Below, in pieces: positions 41,166-50,128 of a stretch of 64,000 bases of DNA; the first letter of the stretch is position 1; every line of letters starts with the position of its first letter. Below the pieces are notes generated by a model. The model ran no database searches. It saw only the letters and a program-made list of their open reading frames with translations, and had not been told where the DNA came from. Source of the DNA: JAQBZY01 sp038117205 (GTDB lineage: Bacteria; Pseudomonadota; Alphaproteobacteria; Rhodospirillales; Casp-alpha2); NCBI GenBank assembly GCA_038117205.1, contig JAYOFL010000012.1, forward strand, positions 1 through 64,000. Direction: 5' to 3'. A program made the position numbers and the translations under genes.

Positions 41166-41875
41166 GCGCCGTCGCCGTCATCCAGGCCCGCCACACGTCG
41201 ACGCGGCTGCCGGGAAAGATGCTGCTGCGGTTCGAGGGATTGAGCGTGATCGAACATCTGGTGCTGCGGCTCCGCCGCGCGCCGGGCGTCAATCGCATCG
41301 CCGTGTCAGTGCCCGAAGGCGACGAGCAGGCGCCGCTGGTCGAGCACGTCCGGGGCCTTACGGACCTCCTCCTCAGCCGCGGGCCGACCGACGACATCCT
41401 GAAGCGCATGCTGAACGCCGGCGAGGAAGCAGGCGCGGAACGGGTCGTCCGCATCTTCGGCGACAGTCCGATGATCGACCCGCTCGTGGTCGGACGGCTG
41501 CTCGCCGAGCACGCCGAGAGCGAATCGGCCTGGGCGCGCGTCGACATGTCGAGCGGCTGGCCGCTCGGCAACGAGTGCCAGTCCTTCGACACGGACCTGC
41601 TGCGCACCGTCGACGGCGAGGCCAAGACGTTCGAGGAACGCCAGGACCTGCAGCCCTATCTGCTGCGGTTTCCGGAACGTTTCCGCGTGGCCGAGGTCGC
41701 CCGGCCCGGCCCCGAGAGCCGCATCGATCTGATGTTGGATACGCCCGCCGACCGCGACAAACTGGCCAGCGTGTTCGCCCGGCTCTATCCTGCCGATCCC
41801 TGCTTCGGGGTCGACGCCGTTGAAGCCCTGGCGGCGGCGGACCCCGCGGTGTTCGGATTGGAACGCACGGCATGA
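41162..41875 (+). CDS. SpsF-type cytidylyltransferase, copy 1
   Basis: A 237-residue nucleotidyltransferase. The start AVIQARHTSTRLPGKMLLRF contains the RLPGK signature of CMP-sugar synthetases and SpsF proteins; RIFGDSPMIDPLVV carries the metal-binding GDSP motif. Such enzymes load a sugar or sugar acid with CMP. Three copies occur here (others at 49412 and 51414). It overlaps both neighbours by 4 bp (ATGA). The sugar is unknown; residues 125-150 (the WPLGNECQSFDTDLL stretch) are expected to line the acceptor site. Confidence 0.82.
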   Translation: MSAVAVIQARHTSTRLPGKMLLRFEGLSVIEHLVLRLRRAPGVNRIAVSVPEGDEQAPLVEHVRGLTDLLLSRGPTDDILKRMLNAGEEAGAERVVRIFGDSPMIDPLVVGRLLAEHAESESAWARVDMSSGWPLGNECQSFDTDLLRTVDGEAKTFEERQDLQPYLLRFPERFRVAEVARPGPESRIDLMLDTPADRDKLASVFARLYPADPCFGVDAVEALAAADPAVFGLERTA

Positions 41876-42882
41876 GCAAGAAACTCGGCGTCGCCGTGAT
41901 CGGACTGGGGGTCGGCGAACAGCACGCCCATGCTTTTCGCGCCCTCGCCGAGAGCGAGGTCCGCTGGCTGATCGACCGGGACGCGGCAAAGGCCGCCGAT
42001 GTCCGGGGCCGTGTCGGCGCCGGTGAGATCGCCCCCGACATTTCGGCGGCGCTCGCCGATCCGGACGTCGATATCGTTTCCATCGCCAGCTACGACGATC
42101 TGCACTACGAGGAAGTGCTCGCCTGCTTCGAGGCCGGCAAGCACGTGTTCGTGGAAAAGCCGCTCTGCCGGACGGCGGACGAACTGGCGCACGTCCGCGC
42201 CGCCTGGGAAAAGGCAGGCCGGCCGCACCTGATGTCGAACCTGGTGCTGCGTGCCGCCGAGGTCTATCGCTGGCTCGGCAAAGCCATCGCCGACGGTGAA
42301 TTCGGCCGCGTCTACGCCATCGACGGCGACTACCTGTATGGCCGGCTTTCCAAGATCACCGAGGGCTGGCGGAAGGACGTCGGCGCCTATTCCGTCATGG
42401 AAGGCGGCGGCGTGCATCTGATCGACCTGTTGCTGACGTTGGCCGGCGAACGGCCGGCGAGCGTCGCCACCGTCGGCAACCGCATCGCCACCGAGGGCAC
42501 GTCCTTCCGCTACGACGACTTCATGGCGGCCACCTACCGCTTCCCGTCCGGCCTGATCGGGCGAATCACCGCCAACTTCGGATGCGTGCACCGGCATCAT
42601 CACGTGCTGCGCGTGTTCGGCACCAAACAGACGTTCATCTACGACGATCAGGGGCCGCGCCTGCACCGGAATTCGGCCGAAGACGGCCGGGCCGAGCCGC
42701 TTTCCCTGAAGACGCTCCCCGACGGCAAGGGGGCGCTGATCCCGGAATTCGTCGCCGCCATCCGCCAGGGCCTTGACGCCGGGCCGGCGGCGGCGCGTGA
42801 ATTCGACCTGATCAGCGCCGTCGCCGCCTCCGACCGCGCCCACGACACAGGCACCGAACAGAAGATCGAGTACGAATCATGA
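41872..42882 (+). CDS. Gfo/Idh/MocA-family sugar oxidoreductase, copy 1
   Basis: A 336-residue NAD(P)-dependent dehydrogenase. The Rossmann start is VAVIGLGVGEQHAHAF, the catalytic Lys is in VEKPLCR (near residue 100), and GGGVHLIDLLLTLAGE provides the conserved Asp/His region. In acetamidino-sugar pathways such as that of WbpB, this family makes the 3-keto sugar used by a DegT-type aminotransferase, and a DegT gene follows here with a 4-bp overlap. It is probably the oxidation step for that partner. Confidence 0.88.
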   Translation: MSKKLGVAVIGLGVGEQHAHAFRALAESEVRWLIDRDAAKAADVRGRVGAGEIAPDISAALADPDVDIVSIASYDDLHYEEVLACFEAGKHVFVEKPLCRTADELAHVRAAWEKAGRPHLMSNLVLRAAEVYRWLGKAIADGEFGRVYAIDGDYLYGRLSKITEGWRKDVGAYSVMEGGGVHLIDLLLTLAGERPASVATVGNRIATEGTSFRYDDFMAATYRFPSGLIGRITANFGCVHRHHHVLRVFGTKQTFIYDDQGPRLHRNSAEDGRAEPLSLKTLPDGKGALIPEFVAAIRQGLDAGPAAAREFDLISAVAASDRAHDTGTEQKIEYES

Positions 42883-44057
42883 ATGAGCTGACGAAAAACA
42901 AATACGACATCCCGTTCGGACGCCCGTGGATCGAGGACGAGGACCGCGCGGCCGTCATGCGGGTGCTGCAGGGCCACATCCTGACGCACGGTCCGGAGGG
43001 CAAGGCCTTCGAGACCGAGTGGGAGCAGATGATGGGCGGCGGGCACGCCGTCAGCACGTCGTCCTGCATGGCCTCATTGCATCTCGCCTATATCGACCTC
43101 GGCGTCGGCCCCGGTGACGAAGTGATCGTGACGGCAATGACGCACGTCGCCACCGTGCACGGCGTGGCGCTGACCGGCGCGACGCCGGTCTTCGTCGATT
43201 GCCGGGCCGAGACCGGCAACGTGACCGCGGAAGCGATCGCGGCGGCCATCACGCCCCGCACCAAGGCCATCGGCATCGTGCATTACATCGGCATTCCCTG
43301 CGACATGGCGGCGATCATGGCGCTCGCCGACAAGAAGGGGCTGCCGGTGGTCGAGGACTGCGCCATCGCCATCGGGTCGCGCTTCGAAGGCAAGCACGTC
43401 GGCCTGTTCGGCCATGTCGGCACCTACTCGTTCTATCCGGTGAAGCACATCACGACCGGCGAGGGCGGCATGATCGTTTCCAGGGACAAGGAAACGGTAG
43501 AGCGGATCGGCCGCTTCCGCGCCTTTAACGTCGACCGCACGCACCAGGAGCGGAAGGTGCCGGGCATCTACGACGTCACCGGCCTCGGCATGAACTACCG
43601 GATGAGCGAAATGCAGGCGGCGCTGGGCCGCACCCAGATCAAGAAGATTCCGGAAATCCTGCGCCTCCGGGCGGAGAATTTCGCCGCCCTCAAGGCCGGG
43701 ATGGAGGAAATCCCGAACGTCCGCGTGATCGACGATCCGGACCCGCGCATGACCAACACGCACTATTGTCTGGTGGCGATCCTGCAGGGACCGCTGGCGG
43801 CCAGGCGCGACGACATCCTGATCGCGCTGACCGAAATGGGGGTCGGCACCAGCGTCTATTATCCGCATCCGGTGCCGCGCCTGACGCACTACCGCAACAC
43901 CTATGGCTACGACCCGGCGCTCTACCCGAACACGCTGGCCATCAGCGACAACGGGATCGCGTTGCCGGTCGGCCCGCATCTCGATACCGGCCATATGACG
44001 CAAATCACAGCGGCCTTCCGCGAAGTGCTGGATAGTCTAGGGTTAACGGGCTCTTAA
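42879..44057 (+). CDS. DegT/DnrJ/EryC1-family sugar aminotransferase, copy 1
   Basis: A 392-residue PLP enzyme. The start PFGRPWIEDEDRAAVMRVLQ, the active-site Lys in YPVKHITTGEGGM, and EDCAIAIGSRFEGKHVGLFG fit the family that aminates keto sugars. It follows the Gfo/Idh/MocA gene, which could supply its keto substrate. Family subtypes differ in whether C3 or C4 is aminated; by eye it is not clearly PseC. It is followed by a 107-bp gap with two hairpins before the next gene. Confidence 0.88.
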   Translation: MNELTKNKYDIPFGRPWIEDEDRAAVMRVLQGHILTHGPEGKAFETEWEQMMGGGHAVSTSSCMASLHLAYIDLGVGPGDEVIVTAMTHVATVHGVALTGATPVFVDCRAETGNVTAEAIAAAITPRTKAIGIVHYIGIPCDMAAIMALADKKGLPVVEDCAIAIGSRFEGKHVGLFGHVGTYSFYPVKHITTGEGGMIVSRDKETVERIGRFRAFNVDRTHQERKVPGIYDVTGLGMNYRMSEMQAALGRTQIKKIPEILRLRAENFAALKAGMEEIPNVRVIDDPDPRMTNTHYCLVAILQGPLAARRDDILIALTEMGVGTSVYYPHPVPRLTHYRNTYGYDPALYPNTLAISDNGIALPVGPHLDTGHMTQITAAFREVLDSLGLTGS

Positions 44058-44071
44058 GGTCCGTGCGGTAT

Positions 44072-44117
44072 CGGTCTATAGTAGACCGGTAGCGCCCGCC
44101 GGATAGGCTGGCGGGCG
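44072..44117 (+). other. Two consecutive hairpins in the DegT-SDR gap
   Basis: First stem CGGTCTA/TAGACCG (3-nt loop, 44072-44088); second stem CGCCCGCC/GGCGGGCG (9-nt loop, 44093-44117). No T-run follows. They may act as an RNA processing or stability element between upstream and downstream parts of the operon. Confidence 0.45.
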
Positions 44118-44164
44118 TATGCCGTCCAGAAGCGACGGTACCGGGCTCAGAACGAGGAGACGTC

Positions 44165-45247
44165 ATGACGACGACATTGAACGCGCAGACAATGCGTGCC
44201 CGGTTGGCTGGCGAGAAAATCGCGCTGATCGGCGGCGCCGGATTCATCGGCCACAACCTCGCCATCGGGCTCCGCCAGTACGGCGCCGACGTGCTGGTGG
44301 TCGACAACCTGATGCAGAACAACATGATCGCCAACGTCAGCGACCCGGCGATCGACCCCTTCCGGCGCGAACTCAATCATAGCTTCCTGGTGCAGCGCTT
44401 CGATCTGATGCGCGAAGCCGGCGTGAAGATGAAAAGCGCCGACGCACGCTCCATGCTCGACGTGCTCGACTCGCTGGTGCCGTTCCAACCGACGAAGATC
44501 GTGCACCTGTCGGCGATTTCGAGCGCCGTCGAGGCCCGCAAGGTGCCCGGCCACTGCTTCGATCTGCAACTGATCACGCTCAGAAACGTGCTCGAATACT
44601 GCCGGCTCTATGCCCAGAACGTACAGCAACTGGTGTTCATGAGCTCCAGCACGGTCTACGGCGACTTCGAAACGCCGACCGTCGACGAGTCGGTGCGTCC
44701 CCGTCCCTACGGCATCTACGCCAACGCCAAGTTCATGGGCGAGCGGCTGGTCCGCACCTATTCCGACCAGTACGGCCTCGGCGTCACCATCATCCGGCCG
44801 TCGGCGCTCTACGGCGAACGCTGCATTTCGGGTCGCGTCAGCCAGAAATTCGTCGAGAACGCCCTGCTCGGCAAACCATTGCTGCTCGAAGGCGGCGGCG
44901 ACGGGCGCCTCGACTTCACCTACATCGACGACCTGATCGACGGCATCATCCGCTCCATGGCCGGCTTCGAGGGCCGCGGCAGCACCAATACCTTCAACAT
45001 CACCTTCGGCAACGCGCGCACCATCAAGGAACTCGCCGACGTGCTGAAGGGCGTGGTGCCGAACGCCATCCTCGAGGAACGGCCGCGCGACGAGATCAAG
45101 CCGATCCGCGGCACGCTCTCCGTCGAACGCGCCCGCGACGTGCTGAACTTCGAACCGCAATGGCCGATCGAGATCGGCTACAAGCGGTATTGCGAGTGGT
45201 ACGTCGACCAGTGGGAGCGGACCAAGCACCGTCTCGCGCAGAACTGA
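44165..45247 (+). CDS. NAD-dependent sugar epimerase/dehydratase (extended SDR)
   Basis: A 360-residue extended SDR. The nucleotide-binding loop GGAGFIGHNLAIGL is near residues 22-35, the catalytic Ser region is MSSSTVYGD, and the YxxxK motif is YANAK. RLDFTYIDDLIDGIIRSM is the conserved C-terminal element. It probably epimerises or dehydrates the NDP-activated sugar early in the pathway. It lies 16 bp before the second HisH gene. The substrate is not predictable from the sequence alone. Confidence 0.88.
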   Translation: MTTTLNAQTMRARLAGEKIALIGGAGFIGHNLAIGLRQYGADVLVVDNLMQNNMIANVSDPAIDPFRRELNHSFLVQRFDLMREAGVKMKSADARSMLDVLDSLVPFQPTKIVHLSAISSAVEARKVPGHCFDLQLITLRNVLEYCRLYAQNVQQLVFMSSSTVYGDFETPTVDESVRPRPYGIYANAKFMGERLVRTYSDQYGLGVTIIRPSALYGERCISGRVSQKFVENALLGKPLLLEGGGDGRLDFTYIDDLIDGIIRSMAGFEGRGSTNTFNITFGNARTIKELADVLKGVVPNAILEERPRDEIKPIRGTLSVERARDVLNFEPQWPIEIGYKRYCEWYVDQWERTKHRLAQN

Positions 45248-45263
45248 CAAGGAGCCTCGTTCG

Positions 45264-45875
45264 ATGATCGGCATCATCGATTACGGGCTCGGCAACCTCC
45301 GCTCCGTCGCCGGCGCCGTCCGGAAACTCGGCTATCCGGTGGAGATTTCCGCCGATCCGGCGCGGCTCGCGGCCGCCGACAAGCTGATCCTGCCGGGCGT
45401 CGGCGCCTTCGGCGACGGCATGCGAAACCTGACAACGCGCGGCCTGATCGAGCCGCTGGCGGACATGGTCATGAAGCAGGGAAAACCGGTGCTCGGCATC
45501 TGCCTCGGCTTCCAATTGATCGCCGAGGAAAGCGAGGAGTTCGGCCGGCACCGTGGCCTGGGCTGGATTCCCGGCCGCGTCCAGCGCATCCAGCCCGGCG
45601 AGAAGGGCCTTCGCGTGCCGCACGTCGGCTGGAACGATTTCACGGCGCGGCGCGACTGCATTCTCTTCGACGGCGTGCCGGCGGACGCCCTTTTCTACTA
45701 CGTGCACAGCTATCATCTGGTCGCCAACGACAACGAGATCGTCGGCACCTGCGATTACGGCGGGCCGATCGTCGCCGCCGTGCAGCGCGGCAACGTTTTC
45801 GGCACGCAGTTCCACCCGGAAAAAAGCCAGCGGCACGGCCTCGCCGTCCTCAAGAATTTCCTGGAGCGCGCCTGA
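45264..45875 (+). CDS. hisH: HisH-type glutaminase subunit, sugar amidation paralogue 2
   Basis: A 203-residue class I glutamine amidotransferase. The start is IGIIDYGLGNLRSVAGAVRK, the nucleophile is Cys80 in GICLGFQ, YVHSYH is near residue 150, and FGTQFHPEKSQRHG carries the catalytic His/Glu. It overlaps the hisF paralogue by one base. With that gene and the amidotransferase at 46640 it repeats, in a different order, the module at 23726-26402. It should supply ammonia for sugar amidation. Confidence 0.9.
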   Translation: MIGIIDYGLGNLRSVAGAVRKLGYPVEISADPARLAAADKLILPGVGAFGDGMRNLTTRGLIEPLADMVMKQGKPVLGICLGFQLIAEESEEFGRHRGLGWIPGRVQRIQPGEKGLRVPHVGWNDFTARRDCILFDGVPADALFYYVHSYHLVANDNEIVGTCDYGGPIVAAVQRGNVFGTQFHPEKSQRHGLAVLKNFLERA

Positions 45876-46615
45876 TGCTCCGCAAACGCGTCGTCACGGT
45901 GCTCACGCTGAACGACGGAACGCTGTTCCGCACCAAGCTGTTCCGCCCGGATTACCGCTACACCATCAACTTCGTCGACGCCTGGTCCATCGACGAGATC
46001 GTCATCCTCGACGTGACGCGCGAGAACGCCGACCGGGAAAAATTCCTGAACGTCGTCGCGACCTTCGCCGCCGAGTGCTTCGTACCGATTTCCGTCGGCG
46101 GCGGCATCCGCAGCCTCGACGACGTCCAGCGTTACATGGCGGCCGGCGGCGACAAGGTCGTCGTCAACACCGGCGCCTTGGAGCGGCCTGAACTGATCAC
46201 CGAGATCGCGGAAGCCTACGGCGCGCAGTGCGTCGTGCTCTCCATCGACGCCCGCAAGACGGATACCGGCTACGAGGTGATGGGCGCGTTCGGCGCCAGG
46301 CCGGCCGGCAAGGACCCGGCGGATTGGGCGCGGGAAGCCGAGAAACTCGGCGCCGGCGAAATCATGATCACATCGATCGAGCGGGACGGCGCCTTGCAGG
46401 GTTACGACCTGGAGCTCACCAAGCGCGTCGTCGACGCCGTCGGCGTGCCGGTCCTGACGCTCGGCGGCGCCGGCAACTGGAAGCACATGGCCGACGCCTT
46501 CAAGGACGCCGGCGTTTCCGCCGCCTGCACGCAGAACATCTATCACTTCACGGAAACCAGCATCGCCAGCGCCAAGAAGTATCTGGCCGGCAAGGGGATC
46601 GAGGTCCGCGCCTAG
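45875..46615 (+). CDS. hisF: HisF-type synthase subunit, sugar amidation paralogue 2
   Basis: A 246-residue TIM-barrel protein with ordinary HisF length. Loops ISVGGGIRSLDDVQRYMAAG and VLTLGGAGNWKHMADAF bind phosphate. The second catalytic Asp is kept (Asp125 in LSIDARK), but the Asp11 position is Thr11 (VVTVLTLNDG), different from the Ile in the first paralogue. Both have thus lost the cyclase residue independently or early and then diverged. It is directly upstream of the third amidotransferase gene. Confidence 0.88.
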   Translation: MLRKRVVTVLTLNDGTLFRTKLFRPDYRYTINFVDAWSIDEIVILDVTRENADREKFLNVVATFAAECFVPISVGGGIRSLDDVQRYMAAGGDKVVVNTGALERPELITEIAEAYGAQCVVLSIDARKTDTGYEVMGAFGARPAGKDPADWAREAEKLGAGEIMITSIERDGALQGYDLELTKRVVDAVGVPVLTLGGAGNWKHMADAFKDAGVSAACTQNIYHFTETSIASAKKYLAGKGIEVRA

Positions 46616-46639
46616 GCCGGACCCAATTGACGGGGACAC

Positions 46640-47749
46640 ATGGTTCGATACTGCAAGACCTGCCTGATGCCGGACACGCGGCCCCGCATCGTCTTCGACG
46701 AGAACGGCGTCTGCAACGCCTGCCATACGGCGAAGCGGAAGAAGTCCATCGATTGGGACGCCAGGCGGAAGGAATTCCTGGAGTTGGTCGAGGCGCACCG
46801 GAACCGCGAAGGGCCCTACGACTGCATCGTGCCGTGGTCGGGCGGCAAGGATTCGTCCGCCATCGCGTGGCGGCTCAAGTTCGAATTCGGGCTCAATCCG
46901 CTGCTCGTCACCTTCTCGCCGCTGATGCCGAACGACATCGCCGTGCATAACCGCGAGGAGATGATCAAGCTCGGCTACGACCATCTGATGATCCGCGCCA
47001 ACCAGAAGGTCTCGCGCCGCCTCGCCAAGCGTTTCTTCATCGAGCGCGGCGATCCGAAGATCCACTGGAACGCCGGCGTCAACGCCGTGCCGGTGCAGGC
47101 CGCCGTCAACTACCGCATTCCGCTGATCTTCTACGCCGAACACGGCGAGAGCGAGTACGGCGGCAAGGTGCTTTCCGAAGACCACATGAAGATGCGCGAC
47201 TTCGCGGAAGTCCTGGAACACCAGATCGGCGACGATCCGATGAACTGGATGGACGACGAGATCGAGGAACACGAGCTCGCGCCCTACACCTATCCCGATC
47301 TCGGCCAAGTCGACGAGGTCGGCGTGAAGGCGCTCTATTTCGGGTATTTCTTCCGCTGGTCGATGTTCGACAACTGGAACTTCATCAAGGACAAGATCAA
47401 CTTCCAAACCGCCGAGAACGGCCGCACCGACGGCACGTTCACCGACTTCGACAGCTTGGACGACAAGATCGACAACCTCTATTACTACATGCAGTTCATC
47501 AAGTTCGGCTTCGGCCGCTGCGTGCGCGACGCCTGCCGGCTGATCCAGAACGGCCAGATGACCCGCGCCGAGGGATTTGACCTGGTCCGCAAGTACGACC
47601 ACGAGTTTCCAAAGACCTATCACGACGAACATCTCGACTATCTCGGCCTCGACGGGGCGACGTTCGCCGACATCGTCGACAAGCACCGCGACCCGGAAAT
47701 CTGGGAGCGAACCGGCAACGAGTGGCGTCTCCGCCATCCCCCGGCGTAA
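46640..47749 (+). CDS. N-acetyl sugar amidotransferase (WbpG/PseA family), copy 3
   Basis: A 369-residue enzyme with intact zinc pairs (CKTC, CNAC) and intact PP-loop SGGKDS at residues 67-72 (IVPWSGGKDSSAIAW). FGLNPLLVTFSPLMPNDIAV and FYAEHGESEYGGKV are typical family sequences. It ends hisH-hisF-amidotransferase in the second module, 24 bp after hisF. Together with copy 1 it suggests two amidated positions or two different sugars. It is 15 bp before the methyltransferase gene. Confidence 0.9.
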   Translation: MVRYCKTCLMPDTRPRIVFDENGVCNACHTAKRKKSIDWDARRKEFLELVEAHRNREGPYDCIVPWSGGKDSSAIAWRLKFEFGLNPLLVTFSPLMPNDIAVHNREEMIKLGYDHLMIRANQKVSRRLAKRFFIERGDPKIHWNAGVNAVPVQAAVNYRIPLIFYAEHGESEYGGKVLSEDHMKMRDFAEVLEHQIGDDPMNWMDDEIEEHELAPYTYPDLGQVDEVGVKALYFGYFFRWSMFDNWNFIKDKINFQTAENGRTDGTFTDFDSLDDKIDNLYYYMQFIKFGFGRCVRDACRLIQNGQMTRAEGFDLVRKYDHEFPKTYHDEHLDYLGLDGATFADIVDKHRDPEIWERTGNEWRLRHPPA

Positions 47750-47764
47750 GGAAGGACCGCGACC

Positions 47765-48640
47765 ATGAAGATGTACGATTGCGACCTCTGCGGCTCTCCC
47801 GATCTGCACGCCATGGAGCATCTCAGGCGCTACACCGGCGAATGGGACCTGCACGCCTGCAAGAGCTGCGGCTTCGTGCAGGTGGCGCGCCGCCGCACGC
47901 CCGAGGAATTGCAGAAGGTCTGGGCGGAGGAACTGTACCGCGCCGATCAGAACGTGCGGCTCAGCGAAAAGACCTACACCGCCAAGATGCCCGCCGTCAT
48001 GGCGCGGCAGACCTTCGCCGCCGCCTTCATCGACGAGGCGGTGAAGCTGAAGGGCAAGACCGTCTGCGACATCGGCGCCGGCGAAGGCACGTTCCTGGAA
48101 ATGCTGCGCGGCCCCGATTACGGCGCGGAAGGTTTCGGCATCGAACCCTCCGCCGACAACTGCCGCATGATGACCGACGCCGGCATCGAGAACTTCCTCG
48201 GCACCATGGAGGACTACGCGGCCAGTAAGCCCGGCCGCACCTTCGACGTCGCCACTATCATCTGGACGCTGGAGAACTGCCAGAGCGCCTTGGGCGTTCT
48301 CAAGGCCGCCGCCGATCTGCTGCCGGACGGCGGGCATGTCGCCGTCGCCACCGGCAGCCGCATTCTGGTCCCGTTCAAGAAGCCGATGCAGTATTATCTC
48401 GGCGCCAATTCCGACGTGCACCCGTTCCATTTCACGGCCAACACGTTGGGCGGCCTCTATGCCGGCGCCGGCTTCGAGGTGACGAACGTCAACCGCTTCA
48501 TCGACAGCGACTATCTGGTCGTCGTCGGGCGGAAGACGGCAAAGCGGCCGATCCCATGGCAGAAGGACGATTGGCAGGCGGTCGCCGCGTTCTTCGAGCG
48601 TTGGGACCAGGAAACGCAGAATTTCTATAAGGGCAAGTGA
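47765..48640 (+). CDS. Class I SAM-dependent methyltransferase with N-terminal zinc-binding segment
   Basis: A 291-residue protein. The N-terminal segment holds CDLCGSPDLHAM and CKSCGF, a zinc ribbon seen in sugar methyltransferases. The SAM-binding core starts VCDIGAGEGTFLEMLRG near residue 100, with IWTLENCQSALGVLKAA after it. It probably O- or N-methylates a sugar or its acetamidino group. It lies between the third amidotransferase and a GNAT gene in the same transcript. Confidence 0.85.
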   Translation: MKMYDCDLCGSPDLHAMEHLRRYTGEWDLHACKSCGFVQVARRRTPEELQKVWAEELYRADQNVRLSEKTYTAKMPAVMARQTFAAAFIDEAVKLKGKTVCDIGAGEGTFLEMLRGPDYGAEGFGIEPSADNCRMMTDAGIENFLGTMEDYAASKPGRTFDVATIIWTLENCQSALGVLKAAADLLPDGGHVAVATGSRILVPFKKPMQYYLGANSDVHPFHFTANTLGGLYAGAGFEVTNVNRFIDSDYLVVVGRKTAKRPIPWQKDDWQAVAAFFERWDQETQNFYKGK

Positions 48641-48647
48641 ACCGCGC

Positions 48648-49415
48648 ATGGCGATGGGCAACGGCACGGCAACCTTTCGGCGGCTCGACTTCGAGAGCGA
48701 TCTCCTCGGCGTCGGCGTCTTCCGGCTGCCCGATGCGCCCGCCCTCGCCGACGCGGCCGCCGTCGCCGGCATTGTCCGCGATCTGGCGGCGGCCGGTTGC
48801 TGGCTCGCCATGACCCGCGTCCCCGAGAGCGACCGCGCCAAGGCCGACGCGCTCACCGCTGGCGGCTTCCGCGCCATCGAAACATTGCTGATCCTCGAAT
48901 GCCCGCTCGCGGACACGACGATGGAAATGCCCGCCGGCATCAACGTCGCGGCGCCCGCCGACGGCGAAGCCTGCGCCGACGTGGCGCACGCCGCCTTCCA
49001 CATGGACCGGTTGCACCGCGACCCGGACGTCCCCGACGCCGTCGCCGACACGGTGCGCCGCGCCTGGGTCATGAACGACGTCGGCGGCCGCGCCGACGCA
49101 ACCTTCGTCTCCAAGGACGGCGGCAAGATCACCGGCTTCAACGCCTGCCTGAGGGGCGACGGCTTCGCCGTCATCGACCTGATCGCCGTCGCGCCGGGCC
49201 AGCAAGGCAAGGGCCTCGGCGGCAAGCTGGTCGAGGCCTCCCTCGCCCACTACGCCGGGCGCGTGCCGATGCTGCGGGTCGGCACGCAGGCCGACAACAC
49301 GGTTTCGGTGCGCATGTACGAGGCCGCCGGCTTCAAGCCGGTGAAGCGCGAGATCACGTTCCACCGGGTGTTCGACGCGGCTCGCGGCAAACGCGCCGCC
49401 GGAGGTGCCGCTTGA
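48648..49415 (+). CDS. GNAT-family N-acetyltransferase, copy 1
   Basis: A 255-residue protein with a C-terminal GNAT domain: VIDLIAVAPGQQGKGLGGKL is the acetyl-CoA binding motif, followed by VGTQADNTVSVRMYEAAGFK. The first 100 residues may be a second, degenerate GNAT-like domain. In this context it could N-acylate an amino group made by a DegT enzyme, as PseH does. The stop overlaps the next start (TTGA). Confidence 0.82.
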   Translation: MAMGNGTATFRRLDFESDLLGVGVFRLPDAPALADAAAVAGIVRDLAAAGCWLAMTRVPESDRAKADALTAGGFRAIETLLILECPLADTTMEMPAGINVAAPADGEACADVAHAAFHMDRLHRDPDVPDAVADTVRRAWVMNDVGGRADATFVSKDGGKITGFNACLRGDGFAVIDLIAVAPGQQGKGLGGKLVEASLAHYAGRVPMLRVGTQADNTVSVRMYEAAGFKPVKREITFHRVFDAARGKRAAGGAA

Positions 49416-50128
49416 AGACCGCCGTTGTCATTTTCTCCCGCCTCGATTCCAGGCGCCTGCCAGGAAAGGCGCTCCGTCCCGTCAACGGCCGGCCGCTGCT
49501 CGGCCACGTCATCGACCGTTGCCGGGCCGCCAAGGAGGCCGACACGTTGATCGTCGCCACGTCGGATCGGCCGACCGACGACGGTATCGCCGACTTCGCC
49601 GCCGAGACCGGCGTCGCCCTATTCCGGGGCAGCGCGCACGATGTGCTGGGCCGCGCCGTCGATTGCATGCGGGCGAACGACCTCGACGCCATGGTGCGCA
49701 TCTGCGGCGACAGTCCGTTCCTGGACCCAGCGCTGATCGATAGCTTCATCCGGCGACACAAGGCGGAAACGCCGGACGTGACGTGCAACCTGCTGCCGCG
49801 CACGTTCCCACCCGGCATGAGCTTCGAGGTGTTGTCCCGCGACGCCATGGAGCGGACCGGCACCGCCGCCACGTCGCCGCACGACCGCGAGCACGTCACG
49901 ACCTACATCTACGGCCACGCCAGCGAATACCGCATCGTCAACATCGAGTCCGGCATCGACGATCACTGGGCGACGCCGCTGACCGTCGACACCATCGACG
50001 ACCTGGTGCAGGCGCACTGGCTGGCGCGGCGCCTCGCCGAAGACGGCGCCGATTATGCGCTGAAGCACGTCCTGGACCTGGCGCGGCAATGGCGGCACAT
50101 GCGCCCGGTCGAACGAAAGGTATCCTGA
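49412..50128 (+). CDS. SpsF-type cytidylyltransferase, copy 2
   Basis: A 238-residue enzyme starting at a TTG (49412) that overlaps the previous stop; GGAGGT lies 7 bp upstream and supports this start. VVIFSRLDSRRLPGKALRPV contains the RLPGK signature, and RICGDSPFLDPALI the metal-binding motif. The rare TTG start with coupling may keep its level low. It is followed directly by the second DegT gene. Confidence 0.82.
   Translation: MKTAVVIFSRLDSRRLPGKALRPVNGRPLLGHVIDRCRAAKEADTLIVATSDRPTDDGIADFAAETGVALFRGSAHDVLGRAVDCMRANDLDAMVRICGDSPFLDPALIDSFIRRHKAETPDVTCNLLPRTFPPGMSFEVLSRDAMERTGTAATSPHDREHVTTYIYGHASEYRIVNIESGIDDHWATPLTVDTIDDLVQAHWLARRLAEDGADYALKHVLDLARQWRHMRPVERKVS

Noticed and set aside
45755..49225. 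A 1156-codon open frame on the minus strand
   Set aside because: It lies antisense to hisH, hisF, amidotransferase, methyltransferase and GNAT genes with clear motifs. Its composition (runs of Asp, His, Val, Arg, Glu) is typical of antisense frames in GC-rich DNA.
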